A stretch of DNA of 64,000 nt from Janthinobacterium sp. GW458P (lineage in GTDB: Bacteria; Pseudomonadota; Gammaproteobacteria; Burkholderiales; Burkholderiaceae_D), in NCBI RefSeq assembly GCF_002127585.1, contig NZ_NEGZ01000002.1:1-64000 (forward strand), in the 5' to 3' direction. The translations under genes and the position numbers were made by a program. The notes under the pieces were generated by a model. That model worked only from the letters and a program-made list of their open reading frames with translations. It searched no databases and was not told the DNA's origin. Numbering within the stretch: position 1 is the stretch's first letter; each line of letters opens with the position of its first letter. This document shows, piece by piece, positions 33,732-42,519 of the stretch.

Positions 33732-35148
33732 CAGCCTCGGCGTGGTGCTGGAGCAGGAGCAAGTGATGGCCCTGTCGCCGCTGGCGCGGGCGGCCGGCAT
33801 CCGGCCCGGCATGCGCCGCGCGGGCGCGCTGATGCTGGCGCCGCAGGCGCGCCTGCACGAACGCTCGCCCGAGCTGGAAGCGCAGGCCCTGCAGGCGGTG
33901 GCGCTGGCGCTGCTGCAATATTCGCCGCTGGTGGCGCAGGGCGAGGAAGCGACCCTGCTCGTCGACGCGGGCGCCAGCCTGCGCCTGTTCGGCGGCGTGC
34001 GCGCCCTGTGCCGGCACATCGCAGCCAGCTTGCGCGCGCTCGGCTACACGGCCCAGCTGTCGTGCGCCCCCACGGCGCGCGGCGCCTGGCTGCTGGCGCG
34101 CGCCGCCACGCGCCGGGGCCGGACATTGAGCATGGACAGCCTGGTGCGCCGTCTCGACGGCCTGCCGTGCGCCCTGCTGCCGCCCGCGCGCCCCTGGTTG
34201 GACTGGCTGGACGGCATCGGCTGCCGCACTCTGGGGCAGCTGCGCCACTTGCCCCGGCCCGGCTTGCAGCGCCGTTGCGGCACAGCCTTGCTCGACATGC
34301 TCGACGACGCGCATGGCCACGGCGCGGAACTGTTCGTGTGGCTCGAGGCGCCGCCCACGTTCCGCGCCAGCCTGGAACTGTTCGACCGCGTCGAGCACGC
34401 CGACGCGCTGCTGTTCGGCGCGCGCCGCCTGCTGCAGCAGATGACGGGCTGGCTGTGCGCGCGGCAATTCGCCGTCGAGCGCATACAGCTGCTGCTGGCG
34501 CACGAGCGGGGCAGGGTGGCGCGTCCGCCCACCGTCATCGAGCTGGTCCTGGGCGAGGCGGTCTGGCGCGACGAGCATCTGTTGCGTTTGCTCAAGGAGC
34601 GCCTGGCGCAGCTGGCGCTGGACGCGCCCGTGATCGGCCTCACCCTGGAAGCGCTGCAGGTGCAGCCGATGGCGCCGCCCAGCGACAGCCTGTTCCCGGA
34701 GCCGGGCGGCACGCCGCAGGAGCGCCAGCGCCTGCTGGAATTGCTGGTGGCGCGCCTGGGCATGGACAATGTCCTGCAGGCCGCGCCGCGCGCCGATTAC
34801 CGCCCCGAGGCGGCCAACCGGTGGCTGCCGCTGCCCGCCAGGGGCGGCGGGAAAAGCGCGGCGCCCGACTTGCCGCCCGGCTTGCCCGGCATGCCCCGTC
34901 CCGCCTGGCTGCTGGCCCAGCCCATCGCCCTCCTGATGCGCGAGCACCGGCCCTTCTATGGCTCGCCCCTGAAAATGGTGTCCGTTGCCGAGCGCATCGA
35001 GGCGGGCTGGTGGGGGCAGTCGCAGGCGCGCGATTATTTTATTGCGGAAGGCCTCGACCACGCCCATTACTGGGTCTACCGCGAACGCATCGCCGGCAGC
35101 GGAGAAGACGCCGCGCCGCGCTGGTTTTTGCACGGCTTGTTTGGCTGA
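33661..35148 (+). CDS. imuB: ImuB, catalytically inactive Y-family polymerase-like protein
   Basis: The 495-residue protein begins MRLWIGLYLPRLPLEVF. The catalytic Asp normally found at this first strand in Y-family polymerases is absent (Leu/Tyr there), as known for ImuB. LVDAGASLRLFGG and the helix-hairpin region LDGIGCRTLGQLRHLPRPGL are recognisable. SDSLF (341-345) may be the clamp-binding motif. ImuB connects DnaE2 with the sliding clamp. The start at 33661 lies inside imuA, so the pair is translated together. Confidence 0.92.
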   Translation: MRLWIGLYLPRLPLEVFCPRWSADSLGVVLEQEQVMALSPLARAAGIRPGMRRAGALMLAPQARLHERSPELEAQALQAVALALLQYSPLVAQGEEATLLVDAGASLRLFGGVRALCRHIAASLRALGYTAQLSCAPTARGAWLLARAATRRGRTLSMDSLVRRLDGLPCALLPPARPWLDWLDGIGCRTLGQLRHLPRPGLQRRCGTALLDMLDDAHGHGAELFVWLEAPPTFRASLELFDRVEHADALLFGARRLLQQMTGWLCARQFAVERIQLLLAHERGRVARPPTVIELVLGEAVWRDEHLLRLLKERLAQLALDAPVIGLTLEALQVQPMAPPSDSLFPEPGGTPQERQRLLELLVARLGMDNVLQAAPRADYRPEAANRWLPLPARGGGKSAAPDLPPGLPGMPRPAWLLAQPIALLMREHRPFYGSPLKMVSVAERIEAGWWGQSQARDYFIAEGLDHAHYWVYRERIAGSGEDAAPRWFLHGLFG

Positions 35149-35227
35149 AGGCGTTGTCCTGCTGAAACTGCCATGCTTGGCTATACTGGCTTTCTTGCGC
35201 CACGTCATACACTCAATAAGGATTTTC

Positions 35228-35932
35228 ATGTCCCAACTTTCCGACTTCCCCATCACCCGTAAATGGCCTGCCCTGCATCCCGAGCGCCTGCAGCTGTACT
35301 CGCTGCCCACGCCGAACGGCATCAAGGTGTCCATCCTGCTGGAAGAGCTGGGCCTGGCGTACGAGCCGCACCTGGTCAGCTTCGAGCAGAACGACCAGCT
35401 GTCGCCCGCTTTCCTGTCCCTCAATCCGAACAACAAGATTCCCGCCATCCTCGACCCGGATGGTCCCGGCGGCAAGCCGCTGGCCCTGTTCGAGTCGGGC
35501 GCCATCCTGCTGTACCTGGCGGAAAAGACGGGCGAGTTCCTGCCGCAGGACGCGGGCTTGCGCTATGAAACCATCCAGTGGCTGATGTTCCAGATGGGCG
35601 GCATCGGCCCCATGTTCGGCCAGGTGGGCTTCTTCCACAAATTCGCCGGCAAGGAGTACGAAGACAAGCGTCCGCTCGAGCGCTATCTGGGCGAAGCGAA
35701 GCGTTTGCTGGGCGTGCTCGAGCAGCGCCTGCAGGGCCGCGACTGGATCATGGGCAGCCAGTACACGATTGCCGACATCGCCATCTTCCCGTGGGTGCGC
35801 TGCCTCGTGGGCTTCTATGGCGCCGGCGAGCTGGTCGGTTTTAACAATTTTCCCAACGTGCAGCGCGTGCTCGATGCGTTCCTGGCCAGGCCAGCCGTTG
35901 CCAGGGGCGTGGATATTCCCAAGCGTGGTTAA
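35228..35932 (+). CDS. Glutathione S-transferase, YghU/YfcG-like
   Basis: The 234-residue protein has an N-terminal thioredoxin-like domain: LYSLPTPNGIKVSILLEEL, with the TPNG motif of Nu-class enzymes, then NPNNKIPAILDPDG and LFESGAILLYLAEK. A helical C-terminal domain (WLMFQMGGIGPMFGQ, YTIADIAIFPWV) follows. Nu-class enzymes act as disulfide-bond reductases or peroxidases with glutathione. AAGGA lies 7 nt before the ATG at 35228. Confidence 0.93.
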   Translation: MSQLSDFPITRKWPALHPERLQLYSLPTPNGIKVSILLEELGLAYEPHLVSFEQNDQLSPAFLSLNPNNKIPAILDPDGPGGKPLALFESGAILLYLAEKTGEFLPQDAGLRYETIQWLMFQMGGIGPMFGQVGFFHKFAGKEYEDKRPLERYLGEAKRLLGVLEQRLQGRDWIMGSQYTIADIAIFPWVRCLVGFYGAGELVGFNNFPNVQRVLDAFLARPAVARGVDIPKRG

Positions 35933-36002
35933 AGCAGGCGGCGGCCGGGCGGCGCTACAATGCGCGATCGGCCGCGCTGCGCGGCAGCTTTGATCTGAGA
36001 CA

Positions 36003-36776
36003 ATGAAATCCACCCGGCAAGACTTTCCCGGTGCGCACGGCCATGTGCTGGCGGCGCGCCTCGACGCGCCCGACGGCGCCATCCGCGCCTACGCGCTGTT
36101 CGCCCACTGTTTTACCTGCGGCAAGGACGTGCTGGCCGCGCGGCGCATCGCGCAAGGCTTGACGGAACACGGCATCGCCGTGCTGCGCTTCGACTTCACG
36201 GGGCTGGGCGCCAGCGAAGGCGAGTTTGCCGCCACGAATTTCTCGTCGAACGTGGACGATCTGCTCGCTGCCGCCGATTTCCTGCGGGCAAAACATGCCG
36301 CGCCGCAATTGCTGATCGGCCACAGCCTGGGCGGCGCCGCCGTGCTGGCCGCCGCCGCGCACGTGCCGGAAGCCACCGCCATTGCCACCCTGGCCGCGCC
36401 GAGCACGCCCGCGTATGTCACGCGCATGTTCAGCGCGCACCTGGAGCAGATCGCCGCCGAGGGCGAGGCGCTGGTGCAGCTGGAAGGGCGGCCCTTCCGC
36501 ATCCGCCAGCAATTCGTCGACGACGCGGGCAGCCACAGTCTCAAGGCCCACATCGCCGGCCTGCGCCGCGCCCTGCTGGTGATGCACGCGCCGAACGACA
36601 CGACGGTGAGCCTGTCGAACGCGATGGATATTTTCACGGCCGCGAAACACCCGAAAAATTTCGTCTCGCTCGACGATGCCGACCACTTATTGACTGGGCG
36701 CAATGATGCGGCCTATGTGGCCAACGTCATCGCCGCCTGGAGCGCGCGTTATCTGCAGGCCGTGCCTACGCCATGA
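36003..36776 (+). CDS. Alpha/beta hydrolase
   Basis: The 257-residue protein has the fold's nucleophile motif GHSLGG (about 112-117), an [10 protein letters not shown] segment near the N-terminus, [12 protein letters not shown], and the acid/base stretches [11 protein letters not shown] and DDADHLL. It resembles the hydrolase half of the alpha/beta-hydrolase-OsmC proteins, but no OsmC domain is attached. The substrate is unknown. Its stop region overlaps the 3' end of the convergent lipoprotein gene by 11 nt (36766-36776). Confidence 0.88.
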   Translation: MKSTRQDFPGAHGHVLAARLDAPDGAIRAYALFAHCFTCGKDVLAARRIAQGLTEHGIAVLRFDFTGLGASEGEFAATNFSSNVDDLLAAADFLRAKHAAPQLLIGHSLGGAAVLAAAAHVPEATAIATLAAPSTPAYVTRMFSAHLEQIAAEGEALVQLEGRPFRIRQQFVDDAGSHSLKAHIAGLRRALLVMHAPNDTTVSLSNAMDIFTAAKHPKNFVSLDDADHLLTGRNDAAYVANVIAAWSARYLQAVPTP

Positions 36777-37560
36777 GGCCTGCAGGCGCGGCCAGTTTTT
36801 TCCTGACAAGCAGAAACACGATGGCGCCCAGCGGCAAGGAGATGATGAATGTCCAGGGCTGGTAGGCGCTGGTGCCGGCGGCAACGCCAAACAGCTGGAT
36901 GGCGATGGGCAGGAACAGGTACTGTCCCGTTGCCCAGTTGAACGACAGCTGGCCGAAGCCGATGCTGATGAACAGCAACCAGGGCCATTTCCTGACGGTC
37001 AGCTTGCTGCGCAGGCATAACCCCAAAGCAAACAGGATCAGCAAGGGGGAGAGGATGGCAGCGCCGAGCACCACATAGTGGAGCAGCGAATTGCCGCCCA
37101 GCGTGAAGGTCGCCTGCTGTTCCAGCGATGTGGTTTGTGGCGCCACGCGCAAGCCCATGATGGTGGCTTCAGTGCCATATTTTCTCAGCACGATGGTGCT
37201 GACGATCCATTTTTCAGGATAGGCATATTCGAAGCTGATACTCAGCAATTGCGGCATATCGCGCTGTTCGATGCGCTGGTAGCCCACCACCCTGACGGAC
37301 TGGGGCTCGCCTGCGGGGAAGGTGGCGCTCAAGGTGGGCAGCGCCTGGCGGATCTGATCGCCGTTGTTGCCCGGCTCGGTTGCCATGCGTACATAGTCCA
37401 GCTGTTTTTCACGCAGCAGATCGCTGTAATGCCGCGCCAATTGCTGGTCTTGCAGCGGGACTTTCTGTTCAAAGTCCTTGATCAGGTCGGATTGCTGGCA
37501 TCCGGCCAGCATGCAGAGCAGGAAGGGCAGGGCGCAGGTGCGCAGAAAGAGCAGGAGCAT
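36766..37560 (-). CDS. Membrane-anchored putative lipoprotein of unknown function
   Basis: The 264-residue protein has a signal peptide with lipobox LLCMLAGC (Cys about 20). A periplasmic region (about 20-130) follows, then four to five membrane segments in the second half ([52 protein letters not shown]). No family is recognised. The ATG at 37560 was preferred over an in-frame TTG at 37575. Confidence 0.7.
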   Translation of the reverse strand: MLLLFLRTCALPFLLCMLAGCQQSDLIKDFEQKVPLQDQQLARHYSDLLREKQLDYVRMATEPGNNGDQIRQALPTLSATFPAGEPQSVRVVGYQRIEQRDMPQLLSISFEYAYPEKWIVSTIVLRKYGTEATIMGLRVAPQTTSLEQQATFTLGGNSLLHYVVLGAAILSPLLILFALGLCLRSKLTVRKWPWLLFISIGFGQLSFNWATGQYLFLPIAIQLFGVAAGTSAYQPWTFIISLPLGAIVFLLVRKKLAAPAGLMA

Positions 37561-37585
37561 GGGTGAAGGAAGCAAGGGGACGATG

Positions 37586-37613
37586 AAAAACGCCGCCCCT
37601 GCAGGGGCAGGCG
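37586..37613 (-). terminator. Rho-independent terminator downstream of the 116-residue gene
   Basis: On the minus strand, CGCC-T-GCCCC and GGGGC-GGCG pair across TGCA, followed by TTTTT (37590-37586). It lies between the stop at 37645 and the start of the next minus-strand gene. Confidence 0.75.
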
Positions 37614-37644
37614 CGGCGCATGATGGCGTTCCGGTGGCGAAGGC

Positions 37645-37995
37645 TCAGTCTTCGTCAAACTCGGCCGAAAGATCCTTCCAGCCTTTACTTACTGCAAAGG
37701 CGGAAAATTCCTCGGGTGCTTCCAGGACGATCAGTTTCTTGTCTTGCAAGCCCAGGTCGCCGTGGCCGAAGTCGGGGCCCACGTAGCCGAGGCTGCGCAA
37801 GCGGGCCAGGATGTGGCCGACCAGGGTCTTGTCCTTGTACGCGCCCGCTTCGAGGGGGGCGGCGAAATCGACGTAGACGTCGATGATGCCGTAGCCTTCG
37901 TCGAAGATGCGGATGGCCTTGATGTCGTGGGCACGGCCGGAGCCGTCGGTGGCCTTGAAGGGGCCGCTGAGCTGGATGTCGGTGTCATTGTTCAT
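37645..37995 (-). CDS. Hypothetical acidic protein
   Basis: The 116-residue soluble protein is acidic and ends SAEFDED. It has no signal peptide, membrane segment or motif I know. The middle (FDEGYGIIDVYVDFAAPLEAGAYKD) looks like a compact beta-rich domain. It stands alone, with its own terminator on the 3' side. Codon use matches its neighbours, so it is probably a real gene. Confidence 0.65.
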   Translation of the reverse strand: MNNDTDIQLSGPFKATDGSGRAHDIKAIRIFDEGYGIIDVYVDFAAPLEAGAYKDKTLVGHILARLRSLGYVGPDFGHGDLGLQDKKLIVLEAPEEFSAFAVSKGWKDLSAEFDED

Positions 37996-38066
37996 GCCGC
38001 CAGCATACACCAAAAGCCGGCCCCGCATGGGGGGCGCGGCGCAAAATCACCGTGCTTATCCCCGCC

Positions 38067-39962
38067 TCAGCGCGCCTGCAGGATGGCCGACAGGCGGTCG
38101 CGCGTGCCGGCGATGCGCTCGAGCTGCGGGTAGCGCAAGCCGCCGTGGTAGTCGAGCGCCACCGTCTGGAATTGCTTGCCCTTTCTGACCAGCAAGTTGA
38201 TCGGCTGCGGGCTGGCCTTGGCCGCCTGGATGGCCGCCTTCAGCAGCTTGGGCGTGTAAGCCGTGCCATTGACGGCGAGCAAGGTCGTGTTGCCCGATAA
38301 ACCCGCCTTGAAGGCGGGGCCGTCCCACAGCAGCTTGCCCAGCTTGCCGTCCTTGTCGATCGTCAAGCCCAGCGAGTACGTCAGGTCCGTGCCCTTGCTG
38401 CGCTCTTCATTGGTTTTCATGAACGGCGTGGGCGCGTCGCGGTAGACGAGTTTCCAGCCGGCGCGGGCCAGGCCGTCGAGCGGCGCGCCGGGGCCGTGGC
38501 CGTCCAGGCGCGTGCGCAAAAAGGTGGCCCAGTCGTGCGGCTGCACGGCGTCCAGGGCGGCGACGACGTCCTCGAAGGTGTAGGGCAGGGGCGTGGTGCT
38601 GCCGTCCTGCACGCCAAAGAAACTGCGGGCGAAGTCGTCCAGCGAGCGGCGCTCGCCCGACAGTTGCCGGATGGTGGTGTCGACGTCGAGCCAGACCAGC
38701 GCGCCTTCCATATAGTAATCCTCGTCGCGCTGCCAGCTGCTCCAGGCCATGGGACGCCGGCCGTTGATGATGGGATCGTTCGTCGTGTCCTGCATGGCGC
38801 GCCAGCTGCGCCCGGGCATGACGTCGTAATGCGCGGCCGTCGCGGCAAACAGGTCGCGCATGTGGGCCGGGGCCACCAGGCCGGAGCGGGCCGCCAGCAC
38901 ATTGCCCCAGTACTGCGTCTGGCCTTCGTAGACCCACAGCAGGCTGTTCTGCAGCGGCGTGTTGAAGTCCGGCGTGTCCTGGCCGGCGGGGCGGCGGAAC
39001 TTGCCGTTCCACGAATGCACGAATTCGTGCGGCAGCAGCACGCGGCCCGCCTCGTTCTTGTCCCACTCGCTGAAATAGCCGGGCTTGACGCCATTTTCGC
39101 TCGACTGCAGGTGTTCGCGGCCGATGCCGCCGAACTCGTCGCTCAGGGCCAGCAGGAAGTCGTAATGACGGTAATGGCGCGCGCCGAACAGTTTATAGGC
39201 TTGCTGCAGCATGGCCCGGTGTTGTTCGACTTGCTGCGGCGACGCTTCCAGGCTGTCGGGGCTGTCGGCCATCACGTTCAGCAGCACGGGCACCCTGGCG
39301 CCAGGGTCGAGGTCGATGCGCTCGACATGGCGTCCCGCAAAGACGGGCGAATCGACCAGGGTGTCGAGGTCCAGCGGCTCGAAATCGACTAGCTGGCTGG
39401 CCGGCGTGGCCGCCCGCGCGCGCACTTCCAGGGCGCTGGCAAATTCCCAGCCGGCCGGCAGGGTCAGGCTCGGCTGCACGAGGATGTCGCGCGCGGCGCG
39501 CCCGGCCGGATACAGTGTCATCGCATGCCATTGCACGCCCAGCATGGCGCCCGTCATGGTGATGCGGCCCTGGCTGGCGTCGACGGGCGAGAGGAACTGG
39601 TATTGCGCCTCCACGCTGCCGGCGCCGGCCGGCACGTCCACGTGAAAGGCGAACATGTTGACGGGATCGCGCCGCCATTCCAGGGGCTGGCCGTTGGCGG
39701 ACAGGCGCAGGCCGGCCAGCTGGTTCAGGGGGCCGCTGGGCCCGTGGTTGCCGGGCACCCATTGCGGATACAGCAAGGTCAGCTTGCCGGGCGCGGCGGG
39801 GATGCTTGCGCGGATGCTGAACAGTTGCTGCGCCACGTTGCTGGCGTCCACGTGCAGCACGATGGGGGGAGCCGTGGACGAGGCGGCCTGGGCCGCAGTG
39901 GAAACGAGAAGGGAGAAGGACCAGGACAGGACGGCGCGGGAATAGGGCATGGGGCGGGGCAT
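38067..39962 (-). CDS. M61-family (glycyl aminopeptidase-like) metallopeptidase with PDZ domain
   Basis: The roughly 631-residue exported protein has a signal peptide ending near STAAQA. The zinc site HEFVH lies in LLPHEFVHSWNGKFRRP, with the downstream Glu in LLWVYEGQTQYWG. A PDZ-like domain near the C-terminus (SLGLTIDKDGKLGKLLWDGPAFKAGL) completes the M61 pattern. The start is uncertain: ATGs at 40004, 39962 and 39950 all precede the signal peptide and none has a good ribosome site. Confidence 0.9.
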   Translation of the reverse strand: MPRPMPYSRAVLSWSFSLLVSTAAQAASSTAPPIVLHVDASNVAQQLFSIRASIPAAPGKLTLLYPQWVPGNHGPSGPLNQLAGLRLSANGQPLEWRRDPVNMFAFHVDVPAGAGSVEAQYQFLSPVDASQGRITMTGAMLGVQWHAMTLYPAGRAARDILVQPSLTLPAGWEFASALEVRARAATPASQLVDFEPLDLDTLVDSPVFAGRHVERIDLDPGARVPVLLNVMADSPDSLEASPQQVEQHRAMLQQAYKLFGARHYRHYDFLLALSDEFGGIGREHLQSSENGVKPGYFSEWDKNEAGRVLLPHEFVHSWNGKFRRPAGQDTPDFNTPLQNSLLWVYEGQTQYWGNVLAARSGLVAPAHMRDLFAATAAHYDVMPGRSWRAMQDTTNDPIINGRRPMAWSSWQRDEDYYMEGALVWLDVDTTIRQLSGERRSLDDFARSFFGVQDGSTTPLPYTFEDVVAALDAVQPHDWATFLRTRLDGHGPGAPLDGLARAGWKLVYRDAPTPFMKTNEERSKGTDLTYSLGLTIDKDGKLGKLLWDGPAFKAGLSGNTTLLAVNGTAYTPKLLKAAIQAAKASPQPINLLVRKGKQFQTVALDYHGGLRYPQLERIAGTRDRLSAILQAR

Positions 39963-40064
39963 GGGGCGGGGCGGCTTCGGGGAGGCAAAGAGCGAGTCTA
40001 GCATTCTGTAAAAAATTCTTACAAATTTGGCGGCGTCTGGGGCGTTTTGCGCCAATTTCAAGGC

Positions 40065-40092
40065 CTTGAAGGCCGCTTGATCGTCCTTAGAT
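40065..40092 (+). promoter_or_regulatory. Possible heat-shock (sigma-32) promoter of hsp20
   Basis: CTTGAAG (40065-40071) and CCTTAGAT (40085-40092) are 13 nt apart, close to the CTTGAAA-N13-CCCCATNT layout. The -35 part is good, the -10 part weak. Confidence 0.4.
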
Positions 40093-40100
40093 TGGTAGCA

Positions 40101-40126
40101 GGCGGATGCTCACGGTGAGGTCCGCC
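40101..40126 (+). promoter_or_regulatory. Nested hairpin in the hsp20 leader
   Basis: GGCGGA (40101-40106) pairs with TCCGCC (40121-40126), and inside it CTCA (40109-40112) pairs with TGAG (40116-40119). The element lies 35 nt before the start codon. IbpA-type genes often carry RNA thermometers, but this hairpin does not itself cover the ribosome site. Confidence 0.35.
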
Positions 40127-40160
40127 CCTCTTATCGCTTCATTTGAAAAGGATATTTATC

Positions 40161-40634
40161 ATGCGTACTTTTGACCTTGCCCCCCTGTATCGTTCCGCCA
40201 TCGGCTTCGACCGCCTGGCACAGCTGCTCAACGAACAGCGCGCCGATGCACAGCCCAGCTATCCGCCATACAACATCGAACTGGTGTCGGAAGATAAATA
40301 CCGGATCGTGATGGCATTGGCCGGCTTCTCGCGCGAAGAGATCGACATCATCACCGAACGCGACTCGCTGCACGTCACGGGCCGCAAGCAGAAAGATGGC
40401 GTCGAGCGCACGTTCTTGCACCGCGGCATCGCTGCCCGCGATTTCGAACAGCGTTTCCAGCTGGCCAACCACGTGAAGGTCACGGGCGCCACATTTGAAA
40501 ACGGCATGCTGACCATCGACCTGGTGCGGGAAGTGCCGGAAGCGCTGAAACCGCGCAAGATCGAGATCGGCACCGGCAGCGACACCATTCCCGGCGCCAC
40601 CGTCAGCACGCTGGAACAGCGCCAGGCGGCCTGA
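40161..40634 (+). CDS. Small heat-shock protein, IbpA-like Hsp20
   Basis: The 157-residue chaperone starts MRTFDLAPLYRSAIGFDRL, as IbpA-type proteins do. An alpha-crystallin domain (YNIELVSEDKYRIVMALAGF through FENGMLTIDLVREVPE) follows, then a C-terminal KPRKIEIG with the I-x-I motif. It holds unfolding proteins for refolding by DnaK/ClpB. AAAAGGA lies 8 nt before the ATG at 40161. It is a single gene. Confidence 0.95.
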   Translation: MRTFDLAPLYRSAIGFDRLAQLLNEQRADAQPSYPPYNIELVSEDKYRIVMALAGFSREEIDIITERDSLHVTGRKQKDGVERTFLHRGIAARDFEQRFQLANHVKVTGATFENGMLTIDLVREVPEALKPRKIEIGTGSDTIPGATVSTLEQRQAA

Positions 40635-40689
40635 TCTGATCGCGGCGCCCGCGGGGCGCCCGGGCAGCCTCTTTGCATGCAGTAAAATA

Positions 40690-40710
40690 CTGGCCGGTTT
40701 ATCCGGCCAG
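40690..40710. repeat. Perfect hairpin after hsp20
   Basis: CTGGCCGG (40690-40697) pairs with CCGGCCAG (40703-40710) across TTTAT. No T run follows. It may mark the 3' end of the hsp20 message. Confidence 0.5.
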
Positions 40711-40772
40711 TGTCACGTCAGGCCGGTATGCCCTTCCATAGCCCGCCATGCGATGCGCGTGCGGAACGCAAG

Positions 40773-40837
40773 ATTAAGCGATGCTTAAAGGCGCAAACGC
40801 CTGTTTCCAAATGGAAAAATGTTAAGCACTGCCTAAG
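40773..40837 (+). promoter_or_regulatory. Two PmrA/QseB-like boxes upstream of degP
   Basis: ATTAAG-CGATG-CTTAAA (40773-40789) and GTTAAG-CACTG-CCTAAG (40821-40837) both follow the direct-repeat pattern YTTAAK-N5-YTTAAK known for PmrA-type response regulators. They are 48 bp apart. The second ends about 18 bp before a possible -10 (CATACA, 40856-40861). The operon they precede encodes an OmpR/PmrA-type regulator, so self-control is likely. Confidence 0.6.
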
Positions 40838-40890
40838 ACTCGTGGCCCACTATTGCATACATCAAAATCTCATTGAATGAGGAGCAATTC

Positions 40891-42408
40891 ATGGAAAAGC
40901 AAACGAATACCGCATCCCTGAACATCAAACGCACCGTAGCCGCGCTGGCCGCGATCGGTGTCCTGGGCGCCGGCGGCGCCATGGTGGTGCATCAGAACAA
41001 TGCCGGCGCGAATGCCGCCGCCGTTGCTTCTGCCGCCCCCGTGGCCGCTGCCGTGGCGCCTGCCGCCGCTGGCGCGCCGCTGGTGGCCTTGCCCGACTTT
41101 AGCCAGATCGCCGCGCGCAACAGCCCGGCCGTCGTCAATATCAGCGTGACGGGCAGCACCAAGGTGGCCTACGACCCCTCGGCCCAGGCTGGCAATGACG
41201 ACTTTGGCAACGACCCCTTCTTTGAATTCTTCCGCCGCTTCCAGGGGCCGCAGGGCGGCCAGCGGGGCGGGCGCGACGTGCCGACGCACGGCCTCGGTTC
41301 CGGCTTCATCGTCAGCCCGGACGGCGTCATCATGACCAACGCCCACGTGGTGCGCGATGCGCGCGAAGTGACCGTCAAGCTCAATGACCGCCGCGAATTC
41401 CGCGCCAAGGTGCTGGGCACGGATCCGAAGACCGATATTGCCGTATTGAAAATCGACGCCAACAACCTGCCCGTCGTGCCGCTCGGCCATTCGAGCGACC
41501 TGAAAGTGGGCGAGTGGGTGCTGGCCATCGGTTCGCCTTATGGCTTCGACAGCACGGTGACGGCGGGCGTCGTCAGCGCCAAGGGCCGCTCCCTGCCCGA
41601 CGACAGCAACGTGCCCTTCATCCAGACGGACGTGGCGGTCAATCCCGGCAACTCGGGCGGTCCCCTGTTCAACACGCGCGGCGAAGTGGTCGGCATCAAT
41701 TCGCAGATCTACAGCCAGACGGGCGGCTTCCAGGGCCTGTCGTTCGCTATCCCGATCGACCTGGCCGGCCGCATCAAGGACCAGATCGTCGCCACGGGCA
41801 AGGCCAGCCACGCCAAGCTGGGCGTGACGGTGCAGGAAGTCAACCAGGGCTTTGCCGACTCGTTCAAGCTGGCCACGCCGGAAGGCGCGCTGGTGGCCAA
41901 CGTGGAGCGGGGCAGCCCGGCCGACAAGGCGGGCCTGAAATCGGGCGACGTGGTGCGCAAGGTGAATGGCCAGCGCATCATCGGCTCGGCCGACTTGCCG
42001 GCGCTGGTGGGCACGTCCTTGCCAGGCGACAAGATCAGCATGGATGTCTGGCGTGACGGCAAGATCATCAGCCTGACGGCCACGCTGGGCAATGCGGCCG
42101 ACAAGGTGGCCGAAGTGGCGAAAAACGACAGCGCCGCCGGCAAGGTAAAGCTGGGCCTGGCCCTGCGTCCGTTACAATCGGATGAAAAACGCGAGGCGGG
42201 CATCAGCGCCGGCCTGCTGGTGGAAGACGCGGGCGGCGCCGCCGCCAATGCCGGGGTGCAGCCGGGCGACGTGCTATTGTCGGTCAATGGCCGTCCCGTC
42301 AACACCGTCGAGCAGGTGCGCGACGTGGTGGAAAAATCCGCCAAGTCGGTGGCCTTGCTGATACAGCGCGGCCCCGATAAGATCTTCATTCCCGTGCGGC
42401 TGGGGTAA
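40891..42408 (+). CDS. degP: DegP/MucD-type periplasmic serine protease
   Basis: The 505-residue Do-family protease has a hydrophobic N-terminal segment (about 14-34, signal or anchor) and an Ala-rich linker. The catalytic triad is visible as H152 (TNAHVVRDA), D182 (KTDIAVLK) and S255 (GNSGGPLF). Two PDZ domains follow (about 310-400 and 420-505). It degrades or refolds damaged envelope proteins. GAGGAG lies 7 nt before the ATG at 40891. It is followed by a response regulator and kinase on the same strand, which suggests an envelope-stress operon. Confidence 0.95.
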   Translation: MEKQTNTASLNIKRTVAALAAIGVLGAGGAMVVHQNNAGANAAAVASAAPVAAAVAPAAAGAPLVALPDFSQIAARNSPAVVNISVTGSTKVAYDPSAQAGNDDFGNDPFFEFFRRFQGPQGGQRGGRDVPTHGLGSGFIVSPDGVIMTNAHVVRDAREVTVKLNDRREFRAKVLGTDPKTDIAVLKIDANNLPVVPLGHSSDLKVGEWVLAIGSPYGFDSTVTAGVVSAKGRSLPDDSNVPFIQTDVAVNPGNSGGPLFNTRGEVVGINSQIYSQTGGFQGLSFAIPIDLAGRIKDQIVATGKASHAKLGVTVQEVNQGFADSFKLATPEGALVANVERGSPADKAGLKSGDVVRKVNGQRIIGSADLPALVGTSLPGDKISMDVWRDGKIISLTATLGNAADKVAEVAKNDSAAGKVKLGLALRPLQSDEKREAGISAGLLVEDAGGAAANAGVQPGDVLLSVNGRPVNTVEQVRDVVEKSAKSVALLIQRGPDKIFIPVRLG

Positions 42409-42446
42409 TTTAACTAATTAGTGCCGGGGTCGCTCACTTCGTGATC

Positions 42447-42473
42447 GGAATGTGTCCCATTGGGACACATTCC
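42447..42473. repeat. 12-bp perfect hairpin between degP and the regulator gene
   Basis: GGAATGTGTCCC (42447-42458) pairs with GGGACACATTCC (42462-42473) with a 3-nt loop. No T run follows. A hairpin of the same build (12-bp stem, 3-nt loop) lies at 56250-56276. It may lower read-through from degP into the regulator. Confidence 0.6.
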
Positions 42474-42519
42474 CCCCGGCCTTTCGCCGTTGGGGTGAAA
42501 AATTGAACAAGGATCAGGC

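Noticed and set aside
42447-42473. Hairpin considered as a Rho-independent terminator of degP
   Set aside because: No T run follows on either strand, so at most it affects processing or read-through.
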